This document shows, piece by piece, positions 1-12,499 of a DNA stretch of 64,000 nucleotides (within the stretch, counting starts at the first letter, position 1; every line of letters begins with the position of its first letter). The notes beneath the pieces were generated by a model. It was not told the origin of the DNA. It made no database searches and saw only the letters and a program-made list of their open reading frames with translations. Origin of the DNA: Poecilobothrus nobilitatus (lineage: Eukaryota > Arthropoda > Insecta > Diptera > Dolichopodidae); contig OX352773.1 in assembly GCA_947095535.1 (NCBI GenBank), forward strand, positions 74,108,591 through 74,172,590. Direction: 5' to 3'. Position numbers and translations under genes: made by a program.

Positions 1-5
1 ACATA

Positions 6-779
6 CAGGGTGTTTCACAAGTAAATGGCATCCTTGTAATGAGTGATAGGGGAGCTTAAAACAAGTAAAAAACTTAGTATTAAGTGACATCTATTCCTAT
101 CGGTTTCCGAGATACCGGAACTTATAGAATTTCTCTTCTCTAAAATTCTTTAATTTAGTTTTTGTTTACAATTTAGGAATTAATACACGTAAGATGAATC
201 TTAATACCATTTTCCGAAGCTTGTGCAGTTAATTATTTAACGCAGCATGAAAAATTGCACATTTTAAATAAAATAGCAACCCTGCAGGTAAAAAGTTGTA
301 AAAATTATAAATAAAAGAAAAAAAGTATGATTTTCAAGGGAAACACTTAAATATTTAATGTCTTATAAAATAACATTTTTAACAACACAATATTATAATA
401 AAATAAAATCAATTATAATTTCTATGTAACGAAATTTAAAAAATAAAGTAAGTCCAATAAATTAAAAACAGTATAAAAAAAATCAGTTCCAACAAATTGA
501 TCTTTTTTCATTCTGCATTAAATAGATAATTTAGGAAGCTTCCGAAAATGGTATTAAGATTCATCTTACGTGTGTTAATTCCTAAATTGTAAACAAAAAC
601 TAAATTAAAGAATTTTAGAGAAGAGAAATTCTATAAGTCCCGTTATATCTATATATTCTATAAGTCCCGTTAGGAATAGATGCCACTTAATACTAAGTTT
701 TTTACTTGTTTTATCTCCCCTATTACTCCTTACAAGAATGCCGTTTAATTACTTCTTACAAGACTCGTGAAACACCCTG
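6..779. mobile_element. Mariner/Tc1-type MITE with very long terminal inverted repeats
   Basis: Arms of about 220 bp (6-226 and 536-779) are near-identical reverse complements. They surround about 310 bp of A/T-rich filler with no coding capacity. The outer ends read CAGGGTGTTTCAC and GTGAAACACCCTG, and a TA dinucleotide flanks both sides (4-5 and 780-781), as expected for a mariner/Tc1 target duplication. The right arm carries a small internal duplication around ATAAGTCCCGTTA that the left arm lacks. No transposase is present, so the copy is non-autonomous. Superfamily assignment rests on the terminal sequence and the TA duplication; the inverted-repeat structure itself is seen directly. Confidence 0.85.
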
Positions 780-901
780 TATATGTATATATAATATTTA
801 TGTTCCGGGAAAATTTCATTTTATAGTAATTTACATGAGGCTAATATTTAAAATCTTTTCTAAGTGAAGGGAAAATATTAAAAAATAAACTAAAGTTAAT
901 A

Positions 902-930
902 TACAGGGTGAACTGCAAAGAACGCAGCAC
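902..930 (+). mobile_element. Possible solo end of another CAGGGTG-type element
   Basis: TACAGGGTGAACTGC looks like the left end of a second mariner-type element 120 bp beyond the first. I found no matching inverted right end in the window, so it may be a solo terminus or chance. Confidence 0.25.
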
Positions 931-2600
931 AGATAACGAATGGTTGGGTTAAGATTAAACCGGCAAAAAATTGTATGTGACATAATCGGAGTGTCTATTT
1001 TTCATTCCTTATCGAACTACGCAGCTTTAAACATTTTATATTCATAAAATATAAACAGTATAACATTGGATAAGAGTTAAAAGAAGAGAAGAACTTTAAG
1101 TTCAATAAAATTGCTATCTAGCACATTATCAAGTGAATTTCTGAGACACTTAGATCGCCAATTGTAGAAGTATTAAATCAAATATATTTTTTTCCATTTT
1201 TATAAAAACAAATTAATTTAGAGACATTTTATTTCAGATTTTGTTTTAGCTTCTCCAACTTGTTTTAACTTCCGCAACCAAGGCAACAAAATAGCAAGAA
1301 AAAGAATTTTAAAACAAAAACAAAAAAAAAAATGCAATTCGTTTTTTTTTTTAATTTTTTCCAATATTTCATAATAACTGTATAAAAGTTTTTCGACCAT
1401 GACAAAGACTTATTTCGACTTATTGCGAAAATGTAAAAATATATTGATCGTTGTAATTTTAAAATTAAATGCGGGTATTAAAAGGTGCTAAAAAATGGTC
1501 TCAATACAGTAGGAGTTAGAAATAAATCCTTTTTTTTTCTCTTTTTTTTTTACCTTGTATTATAAATTGTTTTTTTCCTAATTTTAAAATAATAGTATGG
1601 AAAACGTTTAAAAAGGATAAAATGGTATAATATAAAAACAATTAGGTTTAAATAAATATTTCATTTCTTGGGATAATGTAAAAAAATGTTTGGTAGTAGG
1701 TACTTATGGTATTATGATATCCTAACGTTATCCTAATTTTCTTACTTTTCTTTTTCAAGATATACCTAATGTTTTCGAAAAAATTCTGTTTTACCTTTTT
1801 AGACTGAAATGACAGGTGAAATTTAGTAAATTAAAATCTAAAATATTTATAAAGGTTTTATGTTCGCTATATTCTCTCCTCTTATTGTGTTTTTTAATGA
1901 TCCTAAAGTTACTAATATAGAATTATTATAATTAGAAAAATATTTCAACGTATTTTATATGAACATTTTTACAAATCAATTCACTTCATTTGATTTTTAT
2001 TGAGGCCTTCATCAATTTCGAATTTCTTTCATTTGTTTTATTTTGTGTATATGTATATAACAAAAAAAGGATCAAAATTTTATTGGCAGTTTATTTTTAA
2101 TACAGAAATTATTTTATTTTATATTAAAATCAATAAAATCATGTTTTGTAAAAAAAAATTAAACAGCATTGATGTAAATATGAACTTAATTGTATGAAAT
2201 CTTGCAAAAATATGATAAAAATTAATATTTTAAAATAATATTGAAATAATTTTTGTTTTTATATTTATTTAAAATGTTTGAATCCTTTTCAAAAATTTAA
2301 GTTTAAAATTAACTGAGAATGATAGATTCAGTATATTAAAAATTAATTTTCTTTTTTGATTTTACACGCTAACAAAAGAATAGGAACGGAATCCTGGGAG
2401 CGGAAAAACGAAATTGAAATAGGATGTTAAAATATACTTGGTAGGTAAATTTGAAACATTCCTAATAAGATTCTTTTTGAATTGTTATACTTAAGTTGCA
2501 GAATGGAATATTATTGATAGAGGAGAACACATTTAATGAAAGGATGTTCCTCATCCTAACAGTTTCCACAACGAATGAGTTTCCATAACTAGCTTTGAGT
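931..2600. other. Unannotated A/T-rich stretch
   Basis: Simple A/T-rich sequence with oligo-T tracts near 1340, 1530 and 1570. Two open frames of 60-65 codons here are rich in Phe, Lys and Ile, as random A/T-rich DNA gives. I see no gene signal. Confidence 0.5.
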
Positions 2601-2604
2601 CACC

Positions 2605-2725
2605 TAGAAATTCTCACTGTATGTAAATGGGCACTTACTGCCTCTCTTGGTATATTTTTAAATAGTTTTTGGTGAGACATAATTGGTTTTAGAGAAGACA
2701 TAAGTAAGAATTGAACAAGATATGT
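2605..2725 (+). repeat. Dispersed repeat I, copy 1
   Basis: About 100 bp around GTATGTAAATGGGCACTTAC and the block CATAATTGGTTTTAG align with 35965-36075, with shared cores TTACT, CCTCTC and CATAATTG-TTTTAG. The surrounding 2.5-2.85 kb is richer in G+C than its neighbours and may be an older element remnant. No family name can be given. Confidence 0.45.
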
Positions 2726-2859
2726 TTAAAAGAGTGAAATTGCCTTAAATATTTCGACGAATATCTAGAAGAGTTGGTGTTACTATTTTCGCAACGTCGC
2801 CGGTTAAGTGCAAGACTCGGTTTTTGAAATTTGTTGAGGTGTTTAAAAGAAGTCCATAT

Positions 2860-5800
2860 ATGAGAGTTTTACTCCATTTTAGGTCAATTATAGACTTTAG
2901 ATAGATATTTGACAGATCCTTTACAGAATAATATTCTTTACAACGGAAAGAAAATTCTAAAGTTTCGTAGCATTTTTAGCTATATTAAAAATATCTTCAT
3001 TTTACAGCATCTTTTGATTTGGCTGCATGGCTGAAATATTTTATATTTTATTATTTTGAACCGCTACAAAATTTCTTCTAGAAATCACAGAATTAACAGC
3101 AGGCAGATTTAAGATTTCGATATTTATTAAATCAGTTTTTTTCACCTATAATATAATTATTTATAATTAAAAATAAGGTTATATTTAAATGTGGATTAAT
3201 AAAAAGTATTTTTTAAATGAATTCAAGGAATACTGTCAATAGTTTATAATACGATAAAAAGAATTAAAAAATATAGAGATATCTCAAAGTTCATTATTAG
3301 TTTTCCAAGAAAATTACCATAGTGTTTTTTTTCTTTTATTATTTTATTTTTTTTTTTTTAATTTTAATAATTACATTATCTCGATAATGTAAATATACAT
3401 ACATAGGCTATTCAAATTTTAAAAACAAATCAAAAAGATTTTTTATTTTTTATAAATTTGTTAAACGTCTAATTTCAGATGTAAATTATAGAAATTTAAT
3501 TACACACTTAAATTTTTAATAAAAATACTCCTACAATTTGTTTTTTTTTTTTTTAATCTTAAGATTAAATGTTGCATGAAATCTAAATCGTAATATCTTA
3601 AAATATAATATTTCTATGGAAATATTTTCCAGTCTCATCCCTTATATAATAATAATGGCAATGTAAAATATAAAAATTTCCACAATTTGCTTCTTGTTTA
3701 CTTAAATTTTGATCTTAAAATGAAATAAAAATACGCATTTATATTATACAGCTAATCCAATTAATTAATTTGTTTTTTTTTTTCTTTTTATCTTTAATGA
3801 TTAATTTAAAAAAAGAATTTATTTAGTTACCACTTGAATAACATTAAAAAAGGGGGGTAAACACATTAGAAAATTTATAGAATATTAGATTTCCATTTAA
3901 ATGAAAAATTTCAATTGAATGGAAAATTCAAATGAAAATTTAGGTAAATCTTCTTTTTTTTGTAAATATTTTGTAAATAAACGTTTAAGATGTTGTAAAT
4001 AATTTAGATAGATATATTTAAAAAAAAAAAGAATCTGTGTTATTCTAAAAATTTAATAAAAAAATCTTTAATTGTACCAATAAATGGTATTAAAAATCAA
4101 TAATTTAGGGTTTTTGTTTTTTAAATAATGTAAAAAAAAACTTTTTCACCTTTTTATTGTCCTTAATTGAATCTTTTAAAAGGGTTTCGATAATCGTCAA
4201 AACAAATTAATATTAATTTGAGTAAAAAATAAAAAAAAAGTACAGCTTTTCTAATAGAAATATCTTTTATTTAAGATTTGATCAGGATAATCGAAATATT
4301 CCATTAAAATGCAATATTTAATAAAATATTTTATTAAAATTGTTGTGGCAATAATAATTATAATGTATTTTTTTAAAAATTGGATTTTTAAGCTGAATTC
4401 TGACAGTTTTCAAATCCTTTAGCAATATTTTCATAATTATTATTACAGTCACTCAAAAATTATATTATTTTATCCTTTTTATTTTAGATATCCATAATTT
4501 TTTTTATAATTTTTTTTATATATTTATTCAAAACTTTTGTCTTCATTACTTTTTATTTTATAAGAAGTTTTCTTGATAAAACTTATCCCGCGCATTATTC
4601 TAATAAAATTTTCCCGCGCAAAAATATTACCTATAAAATGCATCCATTATACAATAATATTTTTAAAAGACTTTTTTACAAGATTAAAGTTTCGTTTCAA
4701 TACAGTTTTTTTTTTTTTGCAAAAATTAAATTTTTAGGTATCATAAATTTAATATTTTAATTTAAAAATTACGTTATTCTTAATTAAGATTCACATAATT
4801 TTTGTTTTCTTACTAAAACATTCTGACTTAATATCTATTAGTCTGAATATTTTGCAGAAGAAGAGTATTAATTTAATTAAGGGAAAATGTTTTTAGTTTT
4901 GAATGACGTGGGTTTTTTAGCTTTTAAATTTCTAGGATCTTTTTATTATTATGATATCTAGAAAAAAAAAAATGTTAAAAGTTAAATTAAGTCTGCCTAC
5001 ACTCCATAACAAAACAAGAAAAAAAGAAAAATAAAAAAAAAAGATTTATAACATTGTTTTTTTAAAGTATGATCTGTTCTCTTTGTAATCCTTATCACTT
5101 AAAATAAAAAATTAAATTTTGAAGTTTGTTTTTTATTCTATACTCTATTTTTCATAGAATTTTTATTAAAGTTAATTAAATTTTGAATTAAGTTTTCTGT
5201 TACGATAATAAAACTTGAAAGTACTAAAAAAGAAGTATATATTTATATATACTTGTAAATTACAATCAAACACAGTCAAGTCAACGGAACAAAACTTTTT
5301 TCTTTTGTTTTATTTTTTAATACATTATTTAATTTTACTTAAAAAAAAAAAGCTTACATAGGATTCTTATATGCTAATTTTATTTATTTATTCCTTTATT
5401 TATTATTTTTTTTTTACTATTATATACAATACGGAATTATAAAGATTCAACATAAAATAAGTATTTGTTATTACATATTTTATAAAATTATTTTTTAAGT
5501 ATAGAGTTAATATTTTAAAACTTCAAACGAAAGTATCTTTAACATATCTTTAACATACACTTAAATTTTTTTCCATTTTTAAATTAATAGGTAATTCATT
5601 ATATAATTTTAACCCGTTATACAATAAGATATTTTGGGTTTACTCTTCCTAAAAAAGTTTAAAGTGAAATCAAAAATACTTAAATAATAAATAATTTAAA
5701 TATGTACACGGCTTGGCAAGGACAAAGCTCTCACAATTAATTTTGTATTTTTTTTTGTTTGTATCAAACCTATTGTTGTATTGTATCTAACCTAACCTAG

Positions 5801-7560
5801 CTTTCTACACTTTTTCAAAAGTATGGTTTTCTAATTCATAGTTTTTCTTTTGCAGTGATATATTTATCATATTTAAACAACTCGTTATTTTCAGTATTCA
5901 ATGAATTTAAATTTTTTCTAAGAGTTTGTCTCTTCTAGTGATACAAAATTGGAATGTACTGATTATTTTCAATATATAGTTGTGTATTTATTTTTTATCT
6001 AGGTAAACAAATGCTTCAGGAGGCAAAAAACCAGTATTTATGCAGTTTTTGATATATTCAAAATTTTCATACCACAGATGACTGATTAATGAGTTTTAGA
6101 TTGTATCAATCCCATTCTCTTTTCTCTATGGTTAGAAATGAGACAAATGATAAAATTATAGATCATCTTAAAGACTTGCGTGCAAATATTTTTAATTTCT
6201 CCATTGTAGAAACACTAACATTTTACCATATTCGACTGGTATAAGTTAATACTGATCGGACTAACGTTTTATAAATGTGTAATTTAACTTTAGAAAATGT
6301 ACGAACCGTTTAGTAAAGTTTATTGTGGCGTTATTTTGCTTTTTCTATTTGAAGTTAAACAGATGGTTATATAGAACTCCTAAATATTTAAAATTTACAT
6401 AGTTTTTAATCTTATGCTTGTTTGGAGTTAGTATATAAACATCTTTCTAGCATAGTTTAACATTATATTTTATTTGTTTGATAGTCTACCTCAATAAAAT
6501 AATTTCACTTTTTTGATAATTTACTTTTAAATTCTATAAAGATCAATTAAATCAATATTCCAATAACATACTGTAAGCAGGCATAAAGGTAGGAAGTTTA
6601 ATAAAGGAATAAAGTTTAAAAGAATAAGTTTAAAATTGATTATAAAAAAATTATTTTTATACTTTATTTTGTAAAGGAAAAATATTTACCCCTAAATGTA
6701 TGCAATTCTAAAGTTTTGATTATTAAAATCTTGTATAATTGCTTTAGTAGAATAAGAAGACTTTCGAACTAAGTTTATTTACATTTAAAATATAAAATAA
6801 GATAAATTATCTTTAGCTATGTGTAAAATTTATTCAACTATGTATTTCTATTTGTACCTTATATATAAATTTCAATGTTAATATTTACTAATGATATGTT
6901 TTATACTTTTAAAATAATGTTTATTTTAAATTTAATAAATATTGTAAATAATCCACTTTAAAACAATCATAAATTATTTTAAAAAAAATAATAATACATT
7001 AATCAATTATAAGTCAATAATACATTAATAACATAGTGATTCAATTAATTTTAAACGTTTTCACTTATATTTTTATTTGTAAAAGAAAATGAACTTAGAA
7101 TATAAAATCAAAGTTCAATAAATTAAGTTATTTATATTATTTGTTTAAAGTTATATTTTATCAATTACATATTTACATATTATTAATAATTATTTAAAGT
7201 TAATATTTACTTATAATTATCACATAAATTTTATTGTTAACTTAATACAATTAAAATAAAACCGCAATAATTGATTTTCTGTTCTTTAAAAAAAAACAAA
7301 ACAAAAGATTTAATACCATAATACCACAGTATAACAAAATCTATTTATTTAATATAACTGCTTAACACAAACTGCTTACAAAGAATTTAATTTAAGAATA
7401 ACAGTATCTTTCATAAATTTTGGTACAAATTCCAGTATTCGAAACTGTTTTTATTATCTTTTGGAGAATGGTGCATTTTTAAAAACTTTTGGTTTGGCCT
7501 ACTATTATAAATAAGAATATGAATATGTTATATGTAATACATTATTTTGGTTTTTTCATC
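2860..7560. other. Long A/T-rich stretch without recognisable genes
   Basis: Almost pure A/T-rich sequence with many homopolymer tracts of 8-13 bases. The only notable patch is a short run of CCTAA units at 5787-5799. I found no open frame of interest, no inverted repeat of note and no RNA gene. Confidence 0.5.
5787..5799 (-). repeat. Short TTAGG-like (CCTAA) run
   Basis: Two to three CCTAA units (TAACCTAACCTA). TTAGG is the common arthropod telomere unit, but a run this short is compatible with chance. Confidence 0.3.
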
Positions 7561-7573
7561 AAATGTAATTTCT

Positions 7574-7998
7574 TAGTGGCAGAACAGCCGAGGAACTAAA
7601 GCCCACAGGCTCACGAGTCTTAATTCCACTAGATTGCGGGCTTGAATAACACAAAGCTTATTATCATGAGTCTGTATTTCATTTGACTGGATTTTTGGTG
7701 ACATGTCAGAAGTCCCATTGTGACTTTGTGACATTGTTAAGGCCTCAGGGATTTTGGGAGGAATTTTAGAATTGAATTCAAAATCAGGATTATACGCTTT
7801 TTACAGAATATTTAGATATATGCATATGCGAGTTTCTGAATTAGGAGAGATTTTAGCGTTGGTTATAATATCAGGGTTAATTATAGGGTAAGTAATTAAA
7901 GCCCACGAGTTTTATTTCCTTTCAATTATGCGCTTTAATTTCAATTCAAAAAGAAATTAACGCCCGCGGGCTTTATTTTCTTGCGCGTTCTGTCACTG
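7574..7998. mobile_element. Non-autonomous DNA element with G+C-rich terminal inverted repeats
   Basis: The left end (AGTGGCAGAAC, then TAAAGCCCACAGGC) and the reverse complement of the right end (AGTGACAGAAC, then TAAAGCCCGCGGGC) match over about 35 bases. The terminus is hAT-like, but I see no convincing 8-bp flanking duplication. The interior contains two E-motif copies (7751-7793, 7838-7880) and another GCCCACGAG near 7900. There is no coding capacity. The inverted repeat is seen directly; superfamily is undecided. Confidence 0.65.
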
Positions 7999-8289
7999 CA
8001 CCTTAAAATATGAAGAAAATTAAAATATCTTATAATAACAATACAGTAAAATTTTTTTTAACTAAGTTTCAAAAAACAAGAATTAAGTAACAGGGGAAAA
8101 TAAGAAAAAGAAATAAAGAAGACAAAATTATTATTTTTTTTTTTAAAGATAAGATTTTTTTTTATTTTTTATTGTTTGTTGTTTATTTTTACTTCTTCTG
8201 TAGATAGTCTCTAAACAAAAAAAAAGAAATAAAAGAGGAACTTTTTTTATTTTTTGTTGTTTTTTTTTTTATTTTTTCTTCGATTTTTA

Positions 8290-9100
8290 CACACATTTTC
8301 AAAAAACATTTGAAAAAAACATGTACCTATTAATTTCACTCTATCCGCCCGTCCGTTTGTCTGTTCACAAAAGTTCAACACCGTTAAAGATAGAGGATTA
8401 AAATTCTAATCATGGGTAGGTCTTACAAAAAAACTTAATGTTGTAGAACAACTTTTTCATGCAGCGCCTTCTATTACGGAGCTACAGCTCCTCAAACTTC
8501 GAAAAAGTCCTATTTTTAAATGTGTATATCTCATGTTCTGCTTAACATGTTTTCAATTTAAAAACGCCATTCGACAGGAATTTTTTCTAACTTTCCAAAT
8601 CAATATTAAAATTATGTATAGTTTTTAAATTTAGTATTTAAATTTACCGTTATGTGTACCGTTACCGTATTGTACGCTTTTAAATAGGACCTTAAAATTT
8701 TAAAAGAAGAAAGATCTTTTAGAACTAGTGTTAGATACTTCAGAAAACTGTTTGTTCATCCCCTGTTTAAGAGCTATTAGGACTCAAAATTGAAAAATGT
8801 TCCTATATTTAAACACCTACAACTGAGGCACTTATAGACATTTTTTCAAAATAAAAAGGAAAAATTAAAGTTTCAGCTTTATAATTTTACATGTGTGGCT
8901 TTTCTTTATTATCTAGAGTTCTCTTAAAATTGAAGAAATAAGTACCTACCATTTTATTTTTCACATTTTTTCTTATTATATGGAATTCTAAGAAAATTTT
9001 TAAATTTGGTGCAAGTCACAATTTTAAACAGTTTGTATTGCCTTTTGGAAAATTTACGCCTTCAAAAATCGTTGGTTTACATTCTGCCTCGTTAATTTTC
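8290..9100 (+). repeat. Dispersed repeat family A, copy 1 (monomeric)
   Basis: Landmarks in order: TATTAATTTCACTCT, a degenerate CCGCCCGTCCGTTTGTC tract, ACACCGTTAAAGATAGAG, TTACGGAGCTACAG, TATATCTCATGTTCTGC, ATTTACCGTTATGTG, CCCCTGTTTAAGAGC, AACAGTTTGTATTG and GGTTTACATTCTGCCT. The same order occurs in six other places in this window, always on the + strand. There is no open frame. The GTCY tract resembles those of dipteran mini-me and DINE-1/Helentron-associated elements, but the class is inferred, not proven. Confidence 0.8.
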
Positions 9101-9914
9101 ATATAATATTCGACATTTGAAACTAGCAATGTTACATTGTCATTTTGTGATATTAATTTTGCAGTTAACTCAACAATAATACTTTACAATACTTTAATTT
9201 TACACAAAATCGCATTATGTGTTCAGAACTGTAACAAAAATAGAGAATAGATTTTTCTTATATTCGAACACAAGTAAAAGATAAAAAAGTTAATTAAAAT
9301 AACATATAGAACATAAAATTTGGTTTAATACGAAGATATCGATAGGACACAAAATATTAAGAAATTTCTGTTCAAAACAATTTAAAAGCCCACAATAAAA
9401 CTATGGAGTCGATGTATAATGGAAAATAATTTTAGAAATTAAATATTTAGAAATTCTAGAAATACTTCGTAAATATATTCTCGTGCAATGCAAATTGATA
9501 CGTTCAAAACGATAACATTATAGAGCACTTTATGTTACCATTTAGACATTTTTAGCCATAACAACTTTGAAATAACATAATCAACGTAAATCCTTTAAAA
9601 CAGAATAAATTTGTAAATTGAGAAAACAACACATCTCACCAATAAAAGATTATATGGGTTTAAGTGGGAAAAACAATATTTTTAATTAAATTTAGAAAAT
9701 TTTCTATTTTTCTACAAACATTTTCTATAAAAAAATTTTTTTGGATAGTAACAATTTTTTGAAAATAATCAAAATTTGCAGATTAATTTCAAAACAATAA
9801 TATGATTCTACTAGACATTTTACTTTGATAACATATACATACTTAAAAGAAAAAAATGTTTTATTATTTTATTTTCAAAATAATTACAAAAAATCAACCT
9901 AACAACAATTTTTA

Positions 9915-10650
9915 TATTAAAACGAGGAAAAGTGCAGTATAGTACACAATGTCAACTCTGGGATACCCGTATGAACGTAATATATCCTGTTTCTATATAA
10001 CTTGAAATCTTTTAAACTATTTCAGATGTTTTAGTACCGACGTTATAACTACCGTGATATTTATGTAAATTGTGAAGTTGTATGACAGCTACCAAAATCT
10101 ATTGCGCACAAGCAAATTTTAGAGAAGTTGTTGCCATAAAACTAAAATGAAGACCATTCATTTGTAAGATTGCAGACGTCTAGCTTCATTAAATTCCAAG
10201 AGGTGCAAGAAGACTGTATCGGCTGCTCTAGACCAACAAAATTTTACAAAAGTTTTTGGTATGTAACTCGACACCTCTTCACCAAATTTCAGATACCTAA
10301 TTTCAATAGACACTAAGTTATTTTAATTTAAAAAGAGAAGTTGTATGACAGCTACCCGAACCTGTTGCACCAGCACATATACCTAGCTTTAATAGATACT
10401 GAGTTATTTCCATATAAAAAAAAAATAAGTTGTATGGCAGAAAAAGCTGGGTTTAAATAGCGAAAGCTCTTTTATTTTTTAAATTATCGTGCTGACGGAC
10501 GAACGGACGTACATGGCTTAATCAACTGAGAATTCGATTCTGAGCAGATCCATACCTTTGACACTATATCCACTTCGACTCCTTTAAGGTGTCACAAACG
10601 TAATGGCAAATTTATTATACCCTTGAACATATAGTTCATACGGGTATAAT
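9915..10650 (+). mobile_element. Repeat family B, full-length copy with terminal hairpin and GRAC tract
   Basis: The copy starts ATTAAAACGAGGAAAAGTG. Near its left end, ATACCCGTATGAAC (9963-9976) is the exact reverse complement of GTTCATACGGGTAT (10634-10647). The right end forms a hairpin, and just inside it lies GACGGACGAACGGACG, followed by ATGGCTTAATCAACTGAG. The module GTTGTATGACAGCTACC recurs internally (10077 and about 10340). Subterminal inverted repeats, a 3' hairpin and a GTCY/GRAC tract match the layout known for dipteran DINE-1/Helentron-associated elements (inference). Other copies: 45990-46632 and 50390-50478, both on the - strand. Confidence 0.75.
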
Positions 10651-10990
10651 TACTTAATTATTAAGTCTAAAATTTATTTTTAAAACTAAACAGACATAAT
10701 ATAGTTAAACCCAATATTGTTAGATTGTTTATTAAATGAAAATTAAAAATTTATCGAACAACAAAAATTAGCTTATAATATTTGATAAAATTATTTTTGG
10801 ATTTTTTGATAAAAAAAAAACAAAAGTACTTATTTTATTAATTTGGTAGTATCTACATTGGGTAGAGGCAAAAATCGATAATAGTTTTCTCACAAAAAAA
10901 AAAATCCACAAATAAATCCACAAAAAGAAAATCCACAATAAAATACACAATTATTTGAAATACTTAGTTGTTGAAATATATTAAAAAAAT

Positions 10991-11040
10991 AATTAGGAAG
11001 GACTTTAGAGTTGGTTACAAAATCTGAGTTCAATAATTTG
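10991..11040 (+). repeat. E motif copy
   Basis: AATTAGGAAGGACTTTAGAG followed by TTGGTTACAAAATCTGAGTT. It is shared in order with 7751, 7838, 20024 and 54154, and in part with 25681. A reverse-orientation partner lies at 11164-11194. Confidence 0.5.
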
Positions 11041-11163
11041 TTTAGAGGGGGTTTTTGAGTTTTTTACTTTTTCAAGAATATTCTTTGCACATTTTTAAAT
11101 TTGATTCTTGTTTGTGAATTTGTTTTTTGTTGTGGAGTTTGGATTTTTATTTATCGATTTTTG

Positions 11164-11194
11164 TTTGAGGATTTCGTCACCAACCATAACATAA
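11164..11194 (-). repeat. E motif copy, reverse orientation
   Basis: On the - strand it reads TTATGGTTGGTGACGAAATC, which resembles the core of the E motif. With 10991 it makes a loose inverted pair about 200 bp across. Confidence 0.4.
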
Positions 11195-11865
11195 TAAAAA
11201 ATTAAAAAATAATCGATTTTGTATATAGGTATATCATACTTACTTATATACCATAATTTATGTTATTCTTATCCTTGAAAAAACATATGTTAAAGAAAAA
11301 AATTTTAATATATTTTTTGAACAATATACGATAAAATATAAAAAAAAAAATAAAATTCAAATGTCATTTTCATAATCCATCTGAAAAAACTGTTTTTTAT
11401 TTTTATATTTTCTCACCTATAAAAGAGTATTAGATACTTGCAAAAATGTATAATATAGATACTTAATTGATTAGATTAAATATGAAGCGATGTACATAAT
11501 ATAGGAAAAATACTCCTAATTCTTTTCATAAGGGTAAACATAATAAAAAAAAAATACTTAAAATAAAAGTCTATAAAAAGATAATAAAATAATTAGATAA
11601 TGTGTAGTTACAGTGTATCGTTTTTTAATAATAAAATTCATACACTATAACTGTAGATAGTTCTTTATATCGTCACTGGAGTATTGTTTTCACATAAATG
11701 CCACTTTTGAAAAATTAAAACATGTTTGAAAATATTCAAGGGTTATTTTTGAGAATTTGTTATCAGTTTGGATCTATCTATTATATATTTCAAGATATCG
11801 TGTGGCTCTTTGCTAATAAATCCATAAATTTTAGAATATTTGTCGTCTTTATTTGGTGAATAAGT
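11195..11865. other. A/T-rich spacer
   Basis: Simple A/T-rich DNA. Nothing with a gene or RNA signature is visible. Confidence 0.5.
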
Positions 11866-12481
11866 TTCATTTGACAACTGGACATTAGATTAGTGGACAT
11901 TTCGCAAAAAACACACTTAACAAAAAAACCTTTAGCAAAATGGACAAATGGATAGAAGGTAGTTTGACAACTTTAACAACTGGACAGTTGGCCACTTGAT
12001 CATTTTATAAGTGGGCATTTCAAAACTTTTACCACAGCTTTTTTTCGGTTTTATTTTATATGAAGTAAAATGTGAAAAATCATAAATCAATTGCTATTAA
12101 AATTGTCCTAAAATACTTTATTTTTAAATTGTCAAATGATTCCATTTTTAAATAATTGAAAAATGCTTTGTTTTTCAGATGTACATTTTATTTTTGAAAA
12201 ATTATTTATTTAGTTGAAAATTGAATAAAACTTTAGTTTAAAATTAATTTATTTAAAGTAATAAAAAAATATTACAGAAAGAATTATTATTTATCATTTA
12301 TTTAACATTTAAACATTAGGCAACTTTAATTTAGGTAGGCGCTCAGTGCTGAGTTCAGCCTACATAAATAAAAGTTGCTAAATGTTTAAATGTAAAGTGT
12401 ACATTTTATCAAATGTCTATTGTTAAGTGTTTTTTTTTGCGAAATGTTCACTGATGAAATTGAAGTCTAGTTGCTAAGCGA
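11866..12481. mobile_element. Foldback element with nested long hairpin
   Basis: The outer arms (11866-11925 and 12418-12481) match as inverted repeats around ACATTTCGCAAAAAA and ACACTTAACAA. The interior holds variant short phrases such as AACTGGACAGTTGGCCAC and GTGGGCATTTC. Inside lies a second inverted repeat: 12306-12340 pairs with 12358-12392 (about 35 bp per arm). Its 17-base loop itself contains CTCAGTGCTGAG. There is no coding capacity. This is most likely a non-autonomous foldback or MITE-like element. Confidence 0.65.
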
Positions 12482-12499
12482 AAGTAGTCGACTGTACCG

